This document shows, piece after piece, positions 1 through 10,540 of a DNA stretch of 64,000 bases (position 1 is the first letter of the stretch; each line of letters starts with the position of its first letter). The DNA comes from Neoechinorhynchus agilis (lineage: Eukaryota; Acanthocephala). Below the pieces are notes generated by a model that ran no database searches, had not been told where the DNA came from, and was given only the letters and a program-made list of their open reading frames with translations. Where the stretch lies: positions 3,968,001-4,032,000 of the forward strand of contig CM121341.1 of assembly GCA_051530055.1 (NCBI GenBank), given 5' to 3'. A program made the position numbers and the translations under genes.

Positions 1-1180
1 CGCACGGTCCACTTGCTCTCGCGCTGAACTAAGAACATCTTTGGGATTCCCCAACGTGCTCAAAATTCGTCTCAGCTGTTGGATTTCATCACTGAGGCAC
101 TCCTCACTGCAGATGTTGTAGGCACGATGTAGAAAGCCTTTGAATATACCAACTTTTGTGCTCCTGTTATGGGCACTGCTCTACAGTATATAATTATTTG
201 TTTCAGTTGGCTTTCTATAGACCGATGTAGTAATATGTGTTCCATTTTTTTGAATCAACTCATCTAGAAACGGAAACCTTCCATTTTCATCGGACCTATT
301 CATAGTGAATTTTATTCGATTATGATGGCGGCTGAGATGTTCCACGTCCCCGGGCCAAATCACGAATATATTATCTACATATCTTTTGTGGAAGACTGGT
401 TTGATCGCATACGTTTCCATTTCGTTTTTTCCAGGTGATCCATGAAAAGATTGGCCAGAACTAGAGCAATAGGTGAGCCCATGGCCCTACTTTTGAACAT
501 AATACTTTCCATCAAACTCGAAACTTGCCCCGCAAGCCAACTCAAGCAGATTCTTTAGGTGTGTTTTGGGATCGATTCCCCGAAGAACCGGTAGGTGTGT
601 GGTCGCCGCATTTATGGCATCCTCGACGCAGACATTGGTATAATGGAGGGATACCACATCCATTGTGAAAATTGTACATTTTTCCGGAGTGTTGGTCTCC
701 CTCAGTTTCTCGACGAAATCTCTCGAATTCTTCACATTGGCAGCTACTTGTGATGTTACCTCTGTCAAGCACATAACCAGGAACTTTCCCAAATTGTAAC
801 TGAAACTGGCATTCATTGATACGATTGGTCTCAGGGCACATTCTTTATTCGCTTTCTTATGGCAGACCATACAACATCGGAATAGGAATGTAGCACCTCG
901 TTCACATATCTCCGCATGTACGGCCTACATTTTCGGATTATAATCCCCTTTTTCCAGAGCTATCATTAAATTTCCCTTGTCCGATCATAGGAAAGCAAAC
1001 TGATTACCTGCGACGTCTCCAAAATTTCCTAAAAAGTCGAGATTCGTCGCTAAGTTCAATGGCGCCCTTTTGTCCTATCTCTTCTTTGTGAGAACATAGT
1101 GAACAATACAATCTAACATAAGCGCGTGTTGGAGCAGAATAACTATTTCAAAACTTACTTTTTAGAGCTGATGATGTACA
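1..1180 (-). mobile_element. Penelope-like element copy A (cut by window edge)
   Basis: Minus-strand reverse transcriptase of Penelope-like type. Recognisable pieces are SDKGNLMIALEKGDY (near 930-980), TMDVVSLHYTNV (near 640-680), the active-site block RYVDNIFVIW (near 350-390) and the PLE-typical TSVYRKPT (near 210-240). The C-terminal GIY-YIG endonuclease would lie left of base 1. The element is old and broken in several places. A second copy at 26923-28420 is very similar and keeps the endonuclease end but lacks a short stretch that this copy retains. Confidence 0.8.
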
Positions 1181-1319
1181 AGACGAGGCTCCTCGACTTT
1201 TAAGAAGATGATATTCATCAAATTAAAAAATATTTGAGTTGAAAATGGCCCACACGACTGATCAAATAAATAATTTTTGAATTCATCAGACGCGCATCAT
1301 TCAGCTTTTCATTACTAAT

Positions 1320-2904
1320 TACCTAGTTATAAATAATCATTGATTCCAAACATCCCAATGACGGCGGGTCGCCTGGTATTTCACCTGCCCAAAAGCGATT
1401 GCTGAAAGCTGCTTGTTCCTTGCAGTTTCTGGAGTCAGTGAAGCGGCGAAAATATGGCACCATCGGAACAATCACCGCTGGATTTTTAACCAAGGTTGGA
1501 AAATCACGCAAGGTCAAAGGATCCCAAAGCAGCCAACTATTTTTATAAGATATTCCTATGTTCTCATCCGGACCTCGAAATTAGTAATCTTCTAGGATGC
1601 TGCATTATTGGTTCTAATGTTGAAGCTGAGATTGTAGATTTTTAGTCGCAACTTTCGGTGCTGCGCGAACGAGTTGATGAATTGCCTTCACTTGAGGTTC
1701 TTTTCCTGATCACGAACACATTCTTTATTCCAAAAATACTGTATAAGCTTTGCACAGCATATTTTTTTAGACACAAGAATAAGCTGGTAAAATTAGACGA
1801 GACGGTGAAAGCCTCTTTCGACAAAATTTTAAATACTCAGCTGCCGGACGAGGCGTGGAGTGTCGTGTGGCGGTTTGGGTATCCAAAAAGTAGCCGATAT
1901 TTCTCTGTCAGCTTACTTGGCACAGTATGAAGCAAGCCGCAAAATAGTTAAGCCTTTTCTTGGCGAGAATTACACTTTGGATGACGATATCGTGCAGGCG
2001 TTTAATCTCTGGTGTAGGGATTCAAGCAGCCAGCAGATACCCGTCAATGCTTGCATACAACCAGTTTGGGATTCGTTTGCGGGGTAGCGAGAATTCATAA
2101 CTCTTTAATTTCAGATTCTCGTGACCTGGTGAACTGAACACGATTGGCGGCAGTCTCTTGAAGAGAATCCGGTGCTTGGCTCAACGCTATCTCAATCGCT
2201 TTTGTGGGTATCCTGCTTTCCAACGAGTATCCCATCGCTGCCGTTGTGGAGCGACCGTGGAACATCAGGCGGAAAATACTCACGACATGCCGAAATGAAC
2301 GCAATTCTTAGTCGTGCTGAATACTGTGAATACGCTTAACATCCTAGAGCCGAGCAATCTTTGCCAACTCGATGGCCAGCAAAATAAAGTTGGCCGCTGT
2401 TAAGAAAAGGGGGGCAATAGCTGCTGCTGAGCACCGCAGAAAGACCAAATACAAGGACTTTGTTGAGAATCATCATTTCTTTGGTGTCGAGGCACTCGGG
2501 TCGTTTTGTACCGCGGCGCAGGATCTGCTAAAGACGAATCACTATCCATCCGAGATCGGGAGCATTCCTCCTGTAAAAAATAAGTCTAACTCCGCAACGG
2601 AAGGGAAATGCAGCATCCGTCTTTTCGACCGTTACACCATGACGGCAGCTTAGTGATCCTGAGCGGAGGTGTGAATATTCGTAGAATCCTGTTAAGGTGG
2701 ATTAAATTAAATGCGAATATTTCATGGATCATATACGCAATCTAAATAAGTGAGCCAGAGCGCCGAAGATTATTTTCGCTGCAAATTTCTTTATTCCATT
2801 TAAAATCTTTTAATCTATACCGAGTACGTAAACATGAGACTCATTAAAGGAATTATGTTATTTTGATGCATAATTTCCCAAACATTTGCGATGGAATTAC
2901 ATTT
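1320..2904 (+). mobile_element. 3' part of a retroelement RT ORF (non-LTR-like, clade uncertain)
   Basis: Plus-strand remnants read LRERVDELPSLEVLFLI, then PDEAWS...GGLGIQKVADISLSAY (1660-2080), then RHAEMNAIL and AEHRRKTKYKDF (2280-2470). This order (leucine-rich thumb, GGLG(I/V)R motif, a His/Cys tail with RHA, then a short basic helix) is what I know from RT ORFs annotated as retroelement polyproteins in many invertebrates. It has no terminal repeats that I can see. It lies back to back with the PLE, and the pair is duplicated at 26.9-30 kb. It is fragmented and not expected to be active. Confidence 0.55.
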
Positions 2905-3475
2905 CCTAACATATCTGCCCCTTAATAAAACTGATTTTGTGGAAAAATAATGGATCGATTATAAGAATAATCACATTATTTAATTACGTCACAGTAACTT
3001 AAGACATTATTCTGTGTATTTCGATTGCACTTACTTCAACTGTTAGGAATGTCATTTGTTTTCCAATTTTAAAGGGAGCGAGTTCAGCAAAATGCTTGCT
3101 TTTTCTTCATTGATCTCGTCCTCGCCCTGTGCTCCCCAATTGCAATGCCGATTCGACCCTTTTAATAGGAAACTGTGTGATTTCTTCTTTTGCTAAAAAC
3201 TGTAACATTAAAAACGACAATTTGGTCAATAATCTGTTTTCTATCATTCTCTGGTCGCAATTTGCATTCCCTCGGGCAATATTCGGGAGCATCCAATTGC
3301 TCTTGAATAATATCACTCAGTCGTTTTTAATGTTCAATACTTTCTACATTCTTAATGAACACGATTCTCGAAATAGAAGCATCAATAATGGGTTCTTTAG
3401 TGTTCTTCAAGGATCTTTTGACTATACAAACCTAAAAACACATTGTTTTTTGTCTACTGACAAGCCGGTTACAAT
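2905..3475. other. No gene seen
   Basis: AT-rich sequence without a convincing coding region. A 151-codon open stretch over 3129-3584 lacks an ATG start and any family resemblance and partly overlaps an inverted repeat. Confidence 0.5.
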
Positions 3476-3830
3476 AATTAGGTGTTTAAACCATCCCTTA
3501 CTCTCGGCTTATTTTTCCTTTAGGTATACAGCCAACCGATATCTCAGATCTGAGTTTCTACATTTCGAAGTTTTGTCGAGGTGATTGAGTGGACTTGAGC
3601 CAAAATCTAATATCGCCGATTATTGATAACGAAATGGGGCGAAATATCGCTGAAAAAAACTCACTGATGAGTCCCACCTTCTCGCTAAGTATCTGAGGAT
3701 CCGAAGGGATGCGTACAAACTCATTTCCGTATGGTTCAATCTAATTGATTCAATAACTTCCTTGATGCAAGATATCGGTTGGCTGCGTGCCTAAAGAAAA
3801 TGTAGGCCGAGTAAGGGATAATCTTGCACT
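3476..3830. repeat. Inverted-repeat element (MITE-like)
   Basis: The segment near 3494-3547 (CAGCCAACCGATATCT within it) is the imperfect reverse complement of 3765-3819 (AGATATCGGTTGGCTG). The arms are about 55 bp, perhaps up to 70, enclosing about 220 bp with no ORF. This looks like a small non-autonomous DNA element or a PLE terminal structure. No target-site duplication was confirmed. Confidence 0.6.
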
Positions 3831-4110
3831 TAATTAATATAATCTGTATAAATAGTCCCTGTTTATCGTAAAAATCGATTCTATATTCATCTCGTCCGTC
3901 ATCATATAGTTCTTGATACCGTTGGTATTGTATATCGGCAATTATTTGGTCTTCTAAAAACCTTGTAAAATACTATTTGATTTTCTAGCTGCGTGATTAC
4001 TCACGTTTTGTTTTCGAAAATAAACACTTGGTAGAGGGCCGTTGTTATGATAAATTAAATCTTTATTTTCGATCTTCTGCCATCTTCTTCAGGAATCTAA
4101 AAAAGCGCGT
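3831..4110. other. No gene seen
   Basis: AT-rich spacer. Nothing coding or structured stood out. Confidence 0.5.
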
Positions 4111-4450
4111 GGAGATGTGAAGTAAGTGTTAAAGTAACAACATTGAAGTGTGTGGAAAGTCGGCCACAAACCTAACTCGCGCAGAGTGTTTTTTCTTCTC
4201 CGTCGCTGTGGCACTCTGAGTGGGGTTTCGCGCATGGGGTAGGCATGATTTTGCGTTTGGATTAAGGGCGTTGCGAACGTGCCACTGAGTTTTGCAAATG
4301 TAGATGACCCCGCGATTGTGATTGGTGAAACATCGTTCGCAGATCATCTCTAAGACCATGTTGCACCGAGCGCAAATCAACTCTTGTCTTCCATTTTTAT
4401 CCACGGACTTACCTGGTCCATGCGTACACTTCAAGAACAATGCTGGACAT
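4110..4450 (-). mobile_element. PLE GIY-YIG endonuclease fragment
   Basis: The minus-strand frame reads a cysteine-bearing linker (LICARCNMVLEMICERC) followed by VIYICKTQWHVRNALNPNA. This lines up with the linker and GIY-YIG start in the PLE at 14.2 kb (NAVY, SCERC, FYIGKTERPLYKR, HVRNALNLNA). It is a short relic, and no RT part is visible on either side. Confidence 0.6.
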
Positions 4451-4639
4451 TATTCCGGCGGGACATGAGCATTAGTTTGCACTTTTCATCGGCTCATATT
4501 TCCCCGAACAGTTAAATCCGAACAAATCTTTCGACTTATTCTCACAATTCGGTTCCGAACCCAAAAATCGAACTATTCTCCATCGGTCCGATACCGCATC
4601 GAACCAATTCTATATCTCTGGTCTTTTACCAGTAACGGC

Positions 4640-6600
4640 CGACCATTAGTGTTAGAATTGGTTGTTGGGATCGCGCCCCGACCCCTCGATTGCAATGGGC
4701 TCTTTGTTAAATCTAATAGAATCTGCGATGAAGGCCTCCTTTCCACGCAAAACAATACGAATTTCGAATCGCGACACTCCATGGTTCTCGCCTTTTCTAA
4801 AAACCCTTCAAATGCAGGTCACCAAAGCTTTCCGGTCAGGCAATCCCGCTTACCCCTCCCTCCACTCCACACTGACGAAACGCATCCGTATAGCCCGCAA
4901 AGTATTCCTCTCATCCCGTCTCGTCCATTCCCAATCGAAACTGGTGACGTGAAATAAAAAATGTCACTGGTCTTGGTAGATCCACCCCTCCGCATCTCTC
5001 CCCAAATCTGATCTCCTCTCAATCCATAACTCCATGAATAAAAACCTCTGTCCTCCCTAAACCTCCCATCCATTGTCCCAACCTCCCTCCCCACCTTTTG
5101 ACCCGCCCATTCATACATGTCCTTCCTTAGTTTCCCCTCTCGAAATCCTAGAGATCCTTAAACGCTTGCCCCGCCATTCTTCCCCTAATTCGACTATCCC
5201 AAATTGGGCCATTCGTCTCATCATCCCGGAACTTATCGATCCTCTAACGATCCTAACGAACCTTAGCTTTCTACTGGATTCCTTCCCATCGTGTCATTAG
5301 GAAGCCCGTGTCGTCCCGCTACCCAAAAACGATAAGCCGATTTCCCCCACATCCTTTGGTCCTATCTCTATCCTCTCACCTTTCTCTAAAATCCTAGAAA
5401 AATGTTTTAAAACCCGTCTACTTCCCTTCTTCCTCAAAAACATCTCCCCTTCCCAATTCGCTTTCCGTCCCAATTGCTCTTGTCCTGATGCCCTCCTCTG
5501 CAGTGCAGCATCAACCGTTTGTCTCGTGCAACTGGATATTTCCAGGGCGTTTGAGTCGGTAGATCACTCCATTCTCCTCCAATCATGTGCTTTCTTTGGC
5601 CTCCCAACTTGGCAACTCGCTTGGATTTCCTTTTTCCTATCCAACCGCGAACAATATATCCAATGTGGAACTTCTTGCTTCTCTGCTCATATTTAAAGGG
5701 GTCCCCCAAGGCGCCGTACTTTCTTGTCTCCTCTTTGACATTTTTCTAAATGACCTTCATCCCCTCGCTCCCTCTACCAAATGTTTTCTCTATGCAGATG
5801 ACCTCACAGTCATTACCATCGCATCTCCCTCTCTCTCTCCCTCTCCACAACCATGGACGAGCTCAACCATCTCATTTCCTCGCTCTCAACCCTAAAACTC
5901 TCCCTAAATTTATCCAAATCTTTTGAGCTTGTCCCCCACATTTCCAAACGCAATCTTATCCCCGAGCCTCTTCCTCTCCCCATTCAACGCTAAGAAAACC
6001 TTAAATGGGATGCCCACATTTAATTTACACTCTCTAAAGTAAACCCTCGTCGTTACCTCCTCAAACTCCTCCGGCGTCTCGGCGTATCCCCTAAACACCT
6101 TGCCCACTTTTATCCTTCTGCCATCCTTCATATCCTTACATACGCTTTCCCCACTTTCCTCTCCCTCTCCGTCAATGCTCTCCATTCCCTGGAGACCTTC
6201 CACAAGAGAGCAGCGAGAATATGCGGGACTTCACTCCATCCCCTCGACACCCACATCCACTCCATTTTCTCCATCTTCAGCCCCCTCCACAGTTTTCTTC
6301 TTTCATCTCTAAATACTCTTCCTTCGTAAACACCCGTAACCCCAATCTTTTTCATCCCCCCTCGCTCGTACCACCCTCTACCAAAAATCTTTTTTCCCCC
6401 AAGCCCAATCTTTCCTTAATAACCGGAGAACAAGGAAAGACTCCTAATCGGCCATCTCCTTTACAAAGCCTCCGATCGCACATCAACACCCCTTCAAAAA
6501 CAAGTCCCACCTCTCTTGCCTTCAACATCCGTCATCCAGACACCGTTCAGCAAAGATAGATGCTGACAAGTGTGTGGATCCTGCATTTTTTACATAAATA
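4640..6600 (+). mobile_element. LINE, Jockey/I-like RT region, degraded
   Basis: Plus-strand pieces in order: RT fingers (SPLEILEILKRLPRHSSP, near 5120), the palm block KGVPQGAVLSCLLFDIFL (near 5690), the catalytic FLYADDLTVI (near 5785), then the thumb/C-terminal region RYLLKLLRRLGV (near 6055), LETFHKRAARICG and finally VNTRNPNLF (near 6330). The frames are interrupted several times. The strand is strongly C/T-rich, unlike the flanks. It ends near an AATAAA at 6597. The minus-strand LINE at 52.5-53.6 kb shares the RLRHLGI, FHKKA and NTRNPN blocks, so both belong to one family. Confidence 0.8.
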
Positions 6601-6861
6601 AAACGTGCTTATATAATCATCACTAGAAGGATTTGGAGGCAGATCGGTAAACCAAAATTGAAGGGAGCACAAATAATCAGAGGATTTAGAGGAACGAAGA
6701 TCGATAGTTTAAGATCCTGATCGCTTGGGTGGAGCGACCGATATTCGGTTTACTGAGCCAAAACACGCGATCTTGGAGACGGTTTCAAGACACGTAATGA
6801 AAAATTGCGATCTTTATTTGGTGACTTATTGAACTTGAATTAACAATAAAACGAGTTGAAG

Positions 6862-7155
6862 ATGGTTCATGTAAAAACAGCAGAAAGTGGGAAACTGCGT
6901 AAACGTGCAGTAAGTCGATATCCGAGAGCTGGATTGAAATTTCCGTTGAAAGTTAAAAGAATTTCACCTAGGTATCTTCTGTTGGCGATCCGTGGTGATG
7001 AAGAATTAGACGTTTTGATCAGAGCGACCATTACAGGTGGTGAGGTGATTTCCCACGTTCACAAAGCATTGCTTGACAAAAATGATCAGGATATTAAGAT
7101 GGAAAAGAGAGAACATGAGCCGGAAGTAGAGGAAGCTCGCGATGAAGAACCTTGA
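6862..7155 (+). pseudogene. H2A.Z-like intronless ORF lacking the central histone fold
   Basis: A 97-codon open frame from ATG at 6862. Residues 1-28 ([15 protein letters not shown]) match the H2A.Z N-terminal tail and start of the fold (KAVSRSQRAGLQFP in human). The next residues are [32 protein letters not shown] and VISHVHKAL, which match the H2A.Z end of alpha2/loop2, alpha3 and docking region. The 47 residues between (loop and alpha1-alpha2 of human H2A.Z) are absent, with the frame kept. The C-terminus is replaced by an acidic tail ([10 protein letters not shown]). It cannot form a normal histone fold. It has no introns, so I read it as a retro-copy with an in-frame internal loss. A real truncated variant is possible but less likely. 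Confidence 0.7.
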
Positions 7156-7639
7156 TCGGAATAACGAGGAGGAAGGCGATCTTGACCGCCAAATGATCGT
7201 GGAAACATTGAGAAACGAATAGGCGGTATCGAAACCGATCGACTTTTTACCTAAAAACATCGCCATCATCGGGTAAAAACAAATAAACAAACAATGGCAA
7301 AATATTTACAGGGATAATATTTGCTCCTACACTACCAATAAAGTTAAAAGGATAAAAGATCTTTAACGCCCCTTTTCCTCCTTCTTACAGCGATCAGTAT
7401 CAGATACTAAATTCCGCAACGAAAAAAGATCCTGGTTGGAAATCTTTGCAGCTTAAGAAATGAATGCGACTGCAGCGCAGATGAAACGGAGACGATAAAC
7501 TTTATTATTCCCTGACTTTTTCCCAATAATAACGCTCTTTGTATAGTTTCAGATTAAGCCATAAGATCATTCACACCACCGCTAGATTAGTGTTCGTTAA
7601 TAAACGACGGTTTTATTTCAAAAGGCAAAAATAATGTTG
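7156..7639. other. No gene seen
   Basis: Non-coding flank of the H2A.Z-like copy. It contains an AATAAA near 7281 but no other recognisable feature. Confidence 0.5.
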
Positions 7640-7806
7640 GAATTATTGTTTTGAGGTCTACATCTGCGGTAAATGATTATTTCGATTAAAGACGTTCTGC
7701 GAACGTCACCGTAATCTCATCATCAGTTTGTTCCGGATGAGGTTCGCAGAACGTCTTTTTAATGAATAATCATTTACCGCGATTATATACTTAAAAACAA
7801 TAATTC
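7640..7806. repeat. Inverted repeat, about 65-bp arms
   Basis: Arm 7640-7704 (CGGTAAATGATTATT and GACGTTCTGCGAAC) is the near-exact reverse complement of 7742-7806 (GTTCGCAGAACGTC and AATAATCATTTACCG), with a 37-nt loop. The RNA or single strand would form a long hairpin. It contains no ORF and is likely a small foldback element. Confidence 0.8.
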
Positions 7807-8374
7807 TCTAATCACATTACCCTCCCCTATATATCACATATCGACAAAAATAATGTTGATATTTATTGATTTTACTAAGCTGCACCAAGGTTTTAAATAA
7901 GCACGCCCAATAGTTCATTATAAGCTAAAAATGACAATCTATTATCACCGGTGAAGAACTCGGCAAAAATCAGTTTCTAAGTGGTATGAAATACAATTGG
8001 AAGAGTGCACTGGAAATGACAACGAATATTGTTGTCTTTGATCAGTTTTCAAGTAGCGTGTTCTTCAGAATATTTCACTTTAAGAACGTCCTATTAATGG
8101 CCAATACGTAAATCTGTCTAGTAAATGAATATCAATAATACTAATACAAAACTACATTGGGCGACGTCGTTGCCCACTCGGATTCGTCAGGTCTTCGTTT
8201 ATATGCTCTCGAACGGAACAGCAATTTGTTTCATAAGAAAAAGTTCCTCAGGCTAAACGCTCCGTGTCCTTCATGCACCGAACAGTTCCGATATCCCGCG
8301 CAGCAATCTTCAGTAGAACATTATGGTTCTTGTTTTTGCTGTTTCCAACTATCTTCTATAGCCGACTTCGTTGG
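7807..8374. other. No gene recognised
   Basis: A 76-codon open frame lies at 8157-8387 but has no family resemblance and no ATG of good context. The rest is AT-rich. Confidence 0.45.
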
Positions 8375-8990
8375 CCCAAGGGAATAAGAGGACCCAAAGG
8401 TGCATGGGTTCAATTCCTTTTAGCTAACAAACATAGTAAACGTGTTATTATTAATCTCAACCCAAACGAACGTCTCTCGACCGGACCCATAATCAACTCA
8501 AAAATCAACAATCGCATTCATTGAACAAATTTGAACCCAACGGTTTATGAGGACCCAAAAGTACATCGATTCAATTCTTTTTATCTAACAAACATAGTAA
8601 AAGTGTTATTATTAATCCCCACCCAAGCGAACATCTCCGGACCGGATACTCCTAGCCAAACGAACTTCCTCCTACCGGAAACGCACTCCCAAACGAAAAT
8701 TTCTCGACATGAAGCGTAATCAACATCAAAATAAATAATCGCATTCATTGAATCAGAACCCGACACTTTATGAGGTCCCAAAAGTACATCGGTTCAATTC
8801 TTGTTATCTAACAAACATAATAAACGTAGTATTAATCCCCACCCAAACGAACGTCTCTCGGCCGGACATGTAATTACCTAAAAAATCGACAATCGCAATC
8901 AATGAACAAATCAGAACTCGACGGTTTATGAGAATCCAAAAGTACATGGGTTCAATTCTTGTTATCTAACAAATATAATAAACGTGTTAT
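8375..8990. repeat. Tandem repeat, about 160-bp unit, four diverged copies
   Basis: Units begin near 8388, 8551, 8774 and 8932 with a GGACCCAAAAGTACAT-like block, followed by TTATCTAACAAACATA, AACGTGTTATTATTAATC and CCAAACGAACGTCTC. One unit is longer because of an internal duplication. The reverse complement of the same block recurs at 50.97 and 52.17 kb (CACCTTTGGGTCCTCA), so the family is dispersed. Confidence 0.8.
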
Positions 8991-10540
8991 TATTAATCTA
9001 TACCCAGGTGGAAAAGGCTTTAGAATCAGAAATCCTGGCAGAGAAAGCATTTTGGACTTTGCATCGACAAATAAACTTTGGATCACGAGCAATTTAAGAA
9101 AGAAGAACGACAACTTGTGACTTACAGCATCGGTGGTGGGAGAAAAACGCAAATCGATTATATCTTCTATCCACAAGAAAAATGGAGAGAAATGAAAACC
9201 GTAAAAACTATACCGGTGAAACTTGCGCTTCTGAACACCGTTTACTGTGTATAAACCTGGAGATCAAGAACATCAAACGGCCCAAATACAGGATGCCTAG
9301 TAAAATCAAATGATGGCGACTTGATCAAACTCTATATCGTGGTGATCGATAATGCGGTGACGAGGGACGTATGTAGAGTTTGCCATCGATTATTATGTGG
9401 TAGTAGTGTGGCAGCGCGTTGGTTGTTGTTAAGAAAGTGTTATGATAAAAGTTATCGGCATTTCAAATCACGACATTGCGGATACGAGCATATGGTGGAT
9501 TAAATCAGAGAAGGAAATTCGTAAAATTGGCAGAGAAACTCTTGGAATAACTACGAGTAGAAAAGGACCGAAGCAAGAAACTTGGTTGTGGAATGACGCG
9601 ATGCAAAGGGCGATAACGGACCAAAAAAGTGCGAAAAGATGGATGCAGATCATGTTAGGAGACGAGAAAAAGATCTAAGAAAGCTGTGGCGACAGGAAAG
9701 CAAGAGGCAAATTCGATCTTCTATTCAAAGCTGCAAGAAGACAAAACAATGTCATATGGGTTCAAAGTGGTGAAGATCAGTGATCGATCGACATTACGAG
9801 GGTAAAACAAATTTAAAACAAAGATGGGAACATTTTGAGCGAAAAGAAGTTAAAGAAAGGTGAAAATAGTACTCCTATCAACTGCTGAACAGTAAGAATG
9901 GAGCAGAAAGAGTGCAAGAACCGAGGTCAAAGTTAAAGCAGCACTTTCTAAGATGAAAAACGGGAAAGCGACGGGTCCAGACGAAATACCCATAAAGGTC
10001 TGGAATGTGCTTGAAGTTGATGCTGCTCAAGAGATACAGCTGCAGAAATTCGACAAATTTAAGTACTTCGGCTCTATAGCGTCGATGCAAAACGATATCT
10101 ACGCCGCGATTTCATTGAGAATAAATAGCGGATTGATAAAGTGGAAAAGCCTAATTGGGATCTTGTGTGATAGCAAAGTGCCTCTGGTGTTGAAAGGAAG
10201 AGTTTTCAAGATAGCAACCAGACCAGCCATGTTATATGGGGCGGAGAAATGGAACACCACTGCAAATCAAATGAACATGATTAAGTGGATGTGTGGAGTG
10301 ACCAGGCAAGACATTATTCCAAATAATGCGGTCCGGGGCTCAGCGAAGGTGGAGGACATGAAGGAAGCTATCGCGAAACAGAGGATCAAATGGAGCCATA
10401 TGGTGAAAGGTGAAAAGCCGAATCGATTTATTCGAAAAGTTGGGGAAATTGAAATCGAAGGGAGCGCGGAAGGTCGAAAAAACTATGAAAAGAAAGTGTG
10501 GCTGGGGATCGACATTTAAGAGAGAAACAGGGCGGAGGGG
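8990..10540 (+). mobile_element. RTE-like LINE, internally deleted
   Basis: In order on the plus strand: the end of an APE-type endonuclease (LVTYSIGGGRKTQIDYIF near 9115), the post-endonuclease block QETWLWNDAMQRAI (near 9580), the RT fingers start MKNGKATGPDEIPIKVW (near 9955), and then directly the C-terminal block FKYFGSIAS, LKGRVFKIATRPAMLYGAE and IKWMCGVTRQD (10050-10310). The central palm with its YxDD residues is missing between about 10005 and 10030, so this copy lost most of the catalytic domain. These motifs match RTE-clade ORF2 as I know it. Confidence 0.8.

Larger units (their letters stand above)
1..2904. repeat. Segmental duplicate, copy A (partner 27228-30007)
   Basis: The two stretches align base by base by eye, including non-coding sequence, with small indels only. 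Homology stops near 2904 and 30007, where sequences diverge abruptly after GCGATGGAATTA. The orientation is the same. The duplicated unit holds PLE (minus) plus retroelement 3' part (plus). Confidence 0.9.

Noticed and set aside
3129-3584. 151-codon plus frame
   Set aside because: No ATG at the left end, and its right end runs into the arm of an inverted repeat.
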